A DNA stretch of 64,000 nt from NCBI GenBank assembly GCA_030141605.1, contig JAQGDQ010000444.1, forward strand, positions 82,737-146,736, read 5' to 3'. The position numbers and the translations under genes are program-made. Positions within the stretch are counted from its first letter, which is position 1, and every line of letters begins with the position of its first letter. The notes below the pieces were generated by a model. That model was not told the origin of the DNA. It worked only from the letters and a program-made list of their open reading frames with translations, and made no database searches. This document shows, in pieces, positions 57,013 to 64,000 of the stretch. Origin of the DNA: Tubiluchus corallicola (lineage: Eukaryota > Priapulida > Priapulimorpha > Priapulimorphida > Tubiluchidae).

Positions 57013-58440
57013 CTTTTTGAAATGTTCTGAAATATAAAAAAATAGTTACTTTGCTTTTCGAGAAAGTAGCTTACGTAATAATTACACATATAAATTGGAA
57101 ACATTTACTCAGGTTTTTGAAACATCTACTTAATACTAGTTTTGACAAACAAACATTTTCAATGTTTTACTAAGGTCATTTTACATAATGACTCTCAAGT
57201 TTTTCATAGTTCGTAGCACGGATTTCTTGGGAAAACTTGATTTCTTGTCAGTAATTTCGATTAAAATGAAAAAAAAACAAATTACATTCGAGCAAAGAGC
57301 AAGCCACTTTGGTTCAGGCAAAACAGACGTGAATTGTTTAATTTATAGTATAAATTGATTAATTGTTAAATTACTATAAACTAATTTTGCTATTGCTCAG
57401 AAGTGATCGTTTTGGCAAAATTAACAATTCATCCTATACAAAAGCAAGCTTCTCTTTGCATTTTTTCTCGTAGATTAATTTTAAAGCAGATGCAATGTTT
57501 TTAAATGATGAGTTAATATAATTTGAAATTGTGCATTCATCCGGGTAATTAGATCAAATAGGCTAATAATTTACACGTTCTCATACTTACAATGCTAACC
57601 ATTATTTTATTTAGCTACAGATTTTCACTCCTAAATCAAGTGCTTGCACATCGACGAAGATTTTGTTTGCAATTATATGCAATGCATTTGTTGACTTTAT
57701 GATATTTGCTGACTATATAACAATCAACAGCATAAAGTCAACCTAACACAATGAACTTAACACGTGCTTAGGAAACTAATACAGATATAGTAACCTTTCG
57801 TGCAGGTCTGTAATCATCTGCTGTGATTAGCGGTGTAATGTCGCAGCTCAAAAAGCGGAAAAGTTCTCTCTTACATCACGATGACAGAATTTTAGTGAGT
57901 CCTGATGTAAGGCGTGATTGCTAAAATGGGCTGAAAATGTGTTCATTCTAGTCACTCAATCACAACTTAAAACATCATTTGAATTTAATGCTCCCCAACT
58001 ATGTGGGGAAAACTCAGGAATAGCTTGGACAGTTCAGTAACTTCTAGTGTTTCTTTTTTACGAAACACCCTTTAACTGAAAGTTATTCATAATGTGACAT
58101 TTTCTAATTGTGCGAATTCGCGAATATATTTTAAAGAAATAACATGAATGCTAAATATTAAAGGTGCAGAAAAATACCATAATTTGTACACATTTAATGT
58201 GTACATTCAATTTGGAAAAATGCTAATTGACTATAATATGTTCATTTTGTTATGATTTTTTCTGTTATGCAGAATATGAGTACACATATACGTTCTAAAA
58301 AGCCTTAGGTATGAAGTGAAATGAAGGAGTTTTGCGCTTTTTGAATACGTAGTTGTCTTCTAGACGGGGCAGGATGATGAAAAAGCTTTCTCACCGACAG
58401 AAAAAACTTATCAGAAAACCTTTTTAGCAGAAAAATTTAG
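57013..58440. other. Sulfotransferase 5' flank, nothing else recognised
   Basis: AT-rich. It presumably holds the promoter and a non-coding first exon of the sulfotransferase on the - strand. No other feature is supported. Confidence 0.4.
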
Positions 58441-58600
58441 TTCACGGAAAAATATTTTCGAAGAGTTTTAGCTTTTCCCAGAATTTTTTTTGACAGAACT
58501 CCTTCGTAGAAAACAAATTTCACAGAAAGTGTAATAAAATATCCTCTGTAAAGCGTAGCTACATAATGCCTAATAATAAGTTGTTTAAACATGTTTATTG
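58440..58600 (+). repeat. Repeat D, copy 2
   Basis: It matches 53085-53245 in the same orientation and is followed immediately by the (AAGT)n microsatellite at 58601. The sequence just upstream (58385-58445) is rich in 'cagaaaa' words. Confidence 0.85.
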
Positions 58601-58724
<124 letters not shown>

Positions 58725-59204
58725 TCTTTATTTTTCACCTTTTTTACAAAAGAAAAACACGGAGCATGAAATGATAATATGATAATATGATTCAAAGTAA
58801 CAAGATTATTAAATGAATAAATTATCCAAGTTAATGATGTTCTAGTGATTGGTGAAAAGGTGGCGAAAAACTGAAAGTTACCAAAGTCAACCACCCTGTA
58901 AGTAATGTTGCTATTAGTAATAAGCGCAATTATCTTGACGAAGGTTTCAGAATAAGGTGTCTAAAACTATTGAGATTAAGTTTAAATGTGAACATAAATA
59001 TCATGGACAGAAAGGCATAATAAATACATATAATGTTGATATTCTAAGCAATGTGTAAATTTATATAGAATTGCCTTACCTCTTTAACTTTCGTTTACAT
59101 GTTAGTGCTGAATATGGCACGTTTCCAATAAGGCATCTAGATAGTCATGAGGCCTCTATCTGCTGTAAAATTACATTATAATGACTAGTACTAATGGCTA
59201 CATA
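58725..59204. other. Intergenic, nothing recognised
   Basis: AT-rich. No feature is supported. Confidence 0.4.
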
Positions 59205-59385
59205 TAAATATATATATATACATGTACACATACATACATATGCATATATTATATACTTAATTGGATGTATGCGCTTACTTCTGCGCATATAAATAGACAC
59301 ATATATATATATATATATGCTCACATATGCACATACATATACATACATACACATATACATTTACACATAAATATGCATACCTAGC
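59205..59385. repeat. AT/ACATAC simple repeat
   Basis: Interrupted (ta)n and (acatac)n runs. They may mark the 3' end of the adjacent - strand LINE, which reads towards this tract. Confidence 0.85.
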
Positions 59386-59655
59386 AGAAAAAGGAATAAA
59401 AAAAACCAAAGTTGTTAAGAGTATCAGACAATTGGGGTATAGACATAACATAAAGTACAATTTCACAATTAGCAGTGCAATAATATATATAAAGATGTCA
59501 TTGTTACTATTTCCATTTTTACTATCTCTATGGCAAAATTCATGGTTAGCATCACTGTAAGTTGGGGTTAAGATCTTCAGCAGATATAATAAGCGAGTTT
59601 TTACCATTCATATGTATATATTGGTTGGCGAGTTCAACTTGAGTGTAATAGTAGT

Positions 59656-61000
59656 TTAAGTATTAGTTGTGTAAACAATTCCAAGACTAGGTATAAAAAG
59701 AAATAAGCATATTTTTGTAGTTTGACACAAGGTAATTAATAGACTTGTTTTTGAGCTTCTGAGGAATAGAGTTCCAAATTCGTGGCCTTGATACTTGAGT
59801 GAACGTTGAGCGTTGGTCGTATTGCATCTTTTGACACTGTAGGTATTACTTGATGCAAACCGCGTTTGGTAGTTACGCAAAGCTGAAGGTTCACTCAAGT
59901 ATCCATTAAATAGTTTGGGTAGCTTATGATTGTTGAATGTGAAAACAAATTTAGCCATTTCTAGGTTATATATATAAGTTATTTTTAAAATTGTTAGGTG
60001 ATTATAATAAGGTGTTGCATGTGAAAACAATGGTCCATGGTCCCTGAAACCAGCAAAGCAGACACCTTTTACATCTTTGTTTTGAGGTACAGCAACATTG
60101 TGCATTATAGTTTTGTTGGCTGATCCCCAAGTAAGTATTCCGTATTGTAAGTAGGGAAAAACTAGTCCGTAATATATTAATTTCAAAGTTTGCGTTTCTG
60201 GGTAGTACCGAAGTTTAAAAAATAATCCTGTTATTTTACAAATTTTATACGTTATATGTTTTATATGTGTACACCAGTTGAACTTGCTATCGATAAAGAA
60301 ACCCAGATATTTTATATCATTCGACCGACTAATAGTTATGTTATTAATATTAATTTGAAAGTTGTCTACATCAGGATTCGGTTTTTAATTTGAAAAGAGA
60401 ATAAACTTAGTCTTTTGATAGTTTAATGTTAGTTTATTTGCTTTCAACCAGGTATGTAGTTTATGGATATCAGGTTCAGCCATAAGTAGGTTAGTATCAT
60501 TTGCAAACATTCGTGTATCAAGGTTAGTACAACCAGGGAGGTCATTAATATACAATAAAAATAGTAACGGTCCTAAGGTAGAGCCCTGGGGAATCCCATA
60601 TGTGACATGAGCTTTTTGATTTTTGGATTTAGATTTTGTATCTCCATTGGCAGTAAACTGCTTGCGATTCGTAAGATAGAAAACAAAGAATTCAAGTGCA
60701 TGACCTTTTATACCATAGTGGTTAAGTTTATCGATTAGTATATCGTGTTGGACAGTATCAAATGCTTTTTGCAAATCCAGAAAGATTCCACATGTGTACA
60801 ATTTATTATCAAAATTTTCTAGTATTCTAACAACTAATTCAGATGTAGCAAGAGCTGTAGAGTATGTTTTGCGAAAACCAAACTGAAAATCCGTTAGTAT
60901 GTTAAATTTTGTTAAGAAAAGGTCAAAACGATTATACACTAATTTTTCATAAATTTTTGATATTGGGTAAAGTAATGAAATAGGTCAAATGGTTCAGTAT
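59656..61000 (-). pseudogene. LINE (CR1/L2/Jockey-type) reverse transcriptase, nearly open
   Basis: The - strand frame starts in 'PISKIYEKLVYNRF' and carries FGFRKTYSTALATSEL, GIFLDLQKAFDTVQHDILID (motif A), VTYGIPQGSTLGPLLFLLYI (motif B and following) and RMFANDTNLLMAE. KYLGFFIDSKFNW, FPYLQYGILTWGSA and a C-terminal domain follow, ending at 59656. One in-frame TAA (60382-60384) interrupts it; otherwise it is open for about 430 codons. The catalytic FADD is FAND, so one of the two metal-binding Asp is lost. The 5' part of the element (endonuclease, ORF1) is missing; the upstream border abuts repeat A. Confidence 0.85.
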
Positions 61001-61002
61001 AT

Positions 61003-61286
61003 GACATTTTAGCAATTGGCACAAACATTTTAAATTATTAGTCTAGTTACATAAGTCTTTCCAGCAGGTAAGTGAAATGCTAAGTAATATAGATTTGCAC
61101 GGAAAGTTTACACACATAGTGACGTCATATAATGGTGCTGTTTAAACAGTATTGCGGGAGATTTAAAATAAAAACAAACGAAAATTCCTTTCAACACGAA
61201 TACGATATGTGCATAAATTGCTGTAAAGTTGTATATTTTTTAAGGTGATATATGAAACCTACTTCAGGTTCCCTTTTTCTTGTCCT
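61003..61286 (+). repeat. Repeat A, copy 3 (3' half)
   Basis: It starts 'gacattttagcaattggcac' next to the truncated LINE and matches the reverse complement of 47567-47900, including 'ttaaattattagtctagttac' and a TGACGTCA (61121). The 5' half of the repeat is absent, so the LINE boundary and the repeat truncation coincide. Confidence 0.75.
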
Positions 61287-61589
61287 ATAAAATACGATTG
61301 CAGTGCTTCTGGCAAGTGTGCAAACCTATCTCTGCCACACTTCAGCTTTTGCTTTTTTGTCAATGGGGACGAATTACTACATAATTCGTATTTGTATTTT
61401 ATGTGATCTTGTTTAGCAAAAAATAAAAAATAACTCAATTGAATCGATAGAAATTGCAAACCACGTGATCATTACACAAAACAGCGACTTAATTATAAAT
61501 CTTGTGAGGAATTTGAGCTGACCACATATTATAGATAAAGAAAGATTTTCCATCAATTTTCTGTGAAATATTAAATTTTATAATACTGG

Positions 61590-62095
61590 TGGCATATTTT
61601 GCAAAGCCCTAAATTGCGGATCACTTCAGGGTCTCCGTGCACAGCTTAATGGATTTGTAAAGTCTTGTAAAGTGTTTGATGTGAAATGCAGTTCACGCTC
61701 TGTGCACAAAGAAAGATGTAATCTTGAGTAATTTCGTCTGGAATTTAATAATGATCGAAAATTATTATCCCGCTTTTGAAATTTGTAATCTCTACGGGCA
61801 ACTTCTTCAAAAGCCCTAAATTGCAGACCACTTGAGACGTGCTCCCTGCGCACAAAAGAGAAGCTTAATGGTTTTCAAAATCTTGTGAAGTATTTGAGTT
61901 ACACATCAAGAAGGATTTTAATCTTGTCTGGAATTTAATGATTCAAAAGTGCCGAAAATAATAATCCTCGCTTTTGAAATTTATAATCTTTTTGGCAAAT
62001 TCCACATAAGCCCTAAATTGCAGACAACTTGAGACGTGCTCTCTTCACACAAAAGAGAAGATTAATTATAAATCTTTTGAAATGTTTACCAGAGT
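61590..62095. repeat. Tandem repeat, three ~200 bp units
   Basis: 'gccctaaattgc' recurs at about 61605, 61813 and 62012. Each is followed by 'gaccacttgaga'-type, 'cacaaaagagaagcttaat' and 'cttttgaaatttgtaatctc' blocks. Confidence 0.85.
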
Positions 62096-63558
62096 GGCAG
62101 GTTACACCCCGCTGACAAAGGAATGTGTATTAATCCCTAATAATTGATGTAGCTATAATGACTCACTCAGCTTGCACCTTGAATTTAATGCATAAAGGAT
62201 TAGACGTTGGAAGATCATGTAAAACTTATAGTTAGAATAAAAATCTAGAAATCAGATAACGACAGTTTGAACTCTGTAAAGCTGGAAGGGCTGTTAGCCT
62301 ATATTGTTATAGTTAGCGGATAATAAAAGTGCTTATACCCTAGTACCACAGCACACGACTTCCGAGTTAAAATAGCCACTGGCCAAGGCTATTGTTCATA
62401 AGCAGAATTGCAAAGAGAGACGATTGTCACTAGCCCAATTTAACAGTTAGCCTAGAGTGAGGCTATGTGTCATTAGAACAAGAACCATAGGAGCCTCGCA
62501 CGAATGGCGACGAATGTGTCAGGATGATGGTCAGTTAGGCGGCTCTGTTAGCAAGTCACTGAAGATTCCATGTCATCTGACATTGGATTCAAAAGAGATT
62601 GTCGAGAGAGTTTTAGCGGTTGTCGGTTGCTGGATGTGGCGTTGTTGACATGAGGTTATCGTGACAAGAAGGTCTGTTGCATAAAAGCTCTTGAGGTAGG
62701 AGATTGTTACTATAGCTCAGCGTAGACGAAACTTCTGCATCGTTTGATCTACCAAACCTCTGGTGCTTAGAACGTCTCTAATACGAGTTCGGATCTGGCC
62801 AATTTCAGTCGCATAAGATTGGCCAGTCTACAAGTTAAGTAGCATTACATTCTACTTAGTAATTGTGAAATAGTTCAAGGTTTTGATTATACCTTGCAGA
62901 CGTTGAATAAAGTGAAGATTGTTAAGTAGCAGATGAATTTAATTGATGTGGAACTGTAATTTTTAAGCTGTAATCTATAGACACTATTTATAAACCCCAC
63001 AAGCGAATAAGAAACTGAAACTGTAATTGTCAAACGACATTATCAATCAATTGTTGTTAAGTAATCGTTCAATAAACTTGTATATCATTGTTACCTATTT
63101 GTTCGATTTGATTTATAAGATTGAGATTCGTAAGTGCATACTCTTAAAGACGCTGTCTGTCACACGCATCTTTACCCAAGGTTATTCACATTGGAGCGGC
63201 TTATTGCAGAGCCTTGCTTGAGAACTAGGGAGATACAGATTTACGTTGCAACGCGTATTTCGTGGTTTGAGGGCGTGTGGGAACACATCATTGCCTGATC
63301 GACACAACCGAAGCTCCAGTAGTCGGGTTATTAATTAATTGGAATTAATTGCCTCATAGCGAGTGTACTAAATTTAATTGTTGAGGGTAAAAACATTTCT
63401 GTTATTATTGTTCGGTAAGAAAAATTATGAATCCATTTAATTTATTTTAATCTATCGTTGTTCCTAACTCTTAGCTTGCCACCTCTTTTTCCAGGTTTGA
63501 CATTTTTGCACAAGTGTGATTACAATCCGGTACTTTTAACTCAATTGAAGTATTTCGC
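62096..63558. other. Intergenic, nothing recognised
   Basis: Slightly GC-richer at 62430-62820 but without a recognisable protein or RNA. No second copy is found in the window. Confidence 0.45.
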
Positions 63559-63559
63559 C

Positions 63560-63935
63560 ATTCTTTCAGTGGTGCTCCAGGGCGGTGATTTAATTTAAAA
63601 AAGTTTATATTCTGTAGACATTCTTGTCTGCATTTGCTTTTCATCTCTTCCTGACATTCACTGGGGTTCCCGAGGTTAGCTAATCAAAAAACTTCTGCAG
63701 ACTATTGACATTCCTGTCTCTATTTGCTAAGCGTCTCTTCTTAACTCTTTCCCTGTGAGTTCCAGGGTGGCAGTTTAACTGAACAAAAAACTTCTGCAGA
63801 CTATTGATATTCCTGTCTCTACTTGCTAAGCGGCTCTTCTTAACTCTTTCACCGGGAGTTCCAGGGTGGCAGCTTAACCAAACAATAAATCTTCTGCAGA
63901 CTATTGATAATATTCTCTGTCTTTCAGCTCATTCT
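63560..63935. repeat. Tandem repeat, ~100 bp units
   Basis: 'cttctgcagactattga' starts at 63692, 63791 and 63891, giving a 99-100 bp period. 'gttccagggtggcag' precedes each, and a more diverged unit begins near 63565. The array reaches close to the window end. Confidence 0.9.
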
Positions 63936-64000
63936 TTCCAGTATTTAAACAGTAAACAGGGTGTGACTAGTTTACTTTAGAATTCTGAAATCTGGTAAAT

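Overview
The window is AT-rich genomic DNA from an animal, most likely an invertebrate. Three genes with spliced or signal-anchored Golgi enzyme architecture are interspersed with introns of 1.3 to 8.1 kb, Ty3 and BEL/Pao LTR-element remnants, CR1/L2/Jockey-type LINE fragments, tRNA-derived SINEs, minisatellites and several unclassified repeat families. Metazoan origin follows from the heparan-sulfate enzymes (HS6ST, EXTL3). I cannot name the phylum from the sequence.

Three genes are well supported, and all belong to glycosaminoglycan or sulfated-glycan synthesis. (1) A heparan sulfate 6-O-sulfotransferase lies on the + strand (two exons, 3958-4463 and 6511-7105; 366 residues). (2) An exostosin-like 3 (EXTL3) gene lies on the - strand. 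I assembled it from six exons between 36911 and 12499 (821 residues). Every junction has GT/AG borders and matching phase, and introns 1-5 hold most of the window's mobile DNA. (3) A HNK-1ST/CHST-family carbohydrate sulfotransferase lies on the - strand (57012-55984; 342 residues, one coding exon). EXTL3 type enzymes start heparan sulfate chains by adding the first GlcNAc and HS6ST modifies the finished chain, so two of the three act on one polymer; the third probably sulfates a chondroitin-like or other glycan.

Layout. 1-3330: intergenic, with a LINE RT tail (+) and a LINE ORF1 remnant (-). 3335-7105: HS6ST, its first exon bracketed by a ~125 bp inverted repeat, with repeat A in the intron. 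7474-8330: repeat B. 9399-10815: BEL/Pao gag remnant followed by a broken Cys-rich CXC motif. 12499-36911: EXTL3, whose introns contain a decayed Ty3 element (15140-19190) itself split by a 398 bp solo LTR with a 5 bp target duplication, three tandem copies of repeat B (22640-24880), two head-to-head SINEs (28070-29262) and a mosaic of repeats C and B (30840-33232). 36912-55983: no confidently assigned gene; two possible small ORFs, a trinucleotide-rich tract, a duplicated repeat E, a 101 bp inverted-repeat pair, tandem repeats and a LINE (54195-55740). 55984-57012: the sulfotransferase. 57013-64000: microsatellites, a LINE with one in-frame stop, repeat A, and two minisatellite arrays.

The observations most worth following are the physical linkage of three glycan-polymer genes, the nested Ty3/solo-LTR event, the unclassified ~740-790 bp repeat B carrying a 16 bp palindrome, and the unusual number of TGACGTCA octamers, mostly inside repeats.
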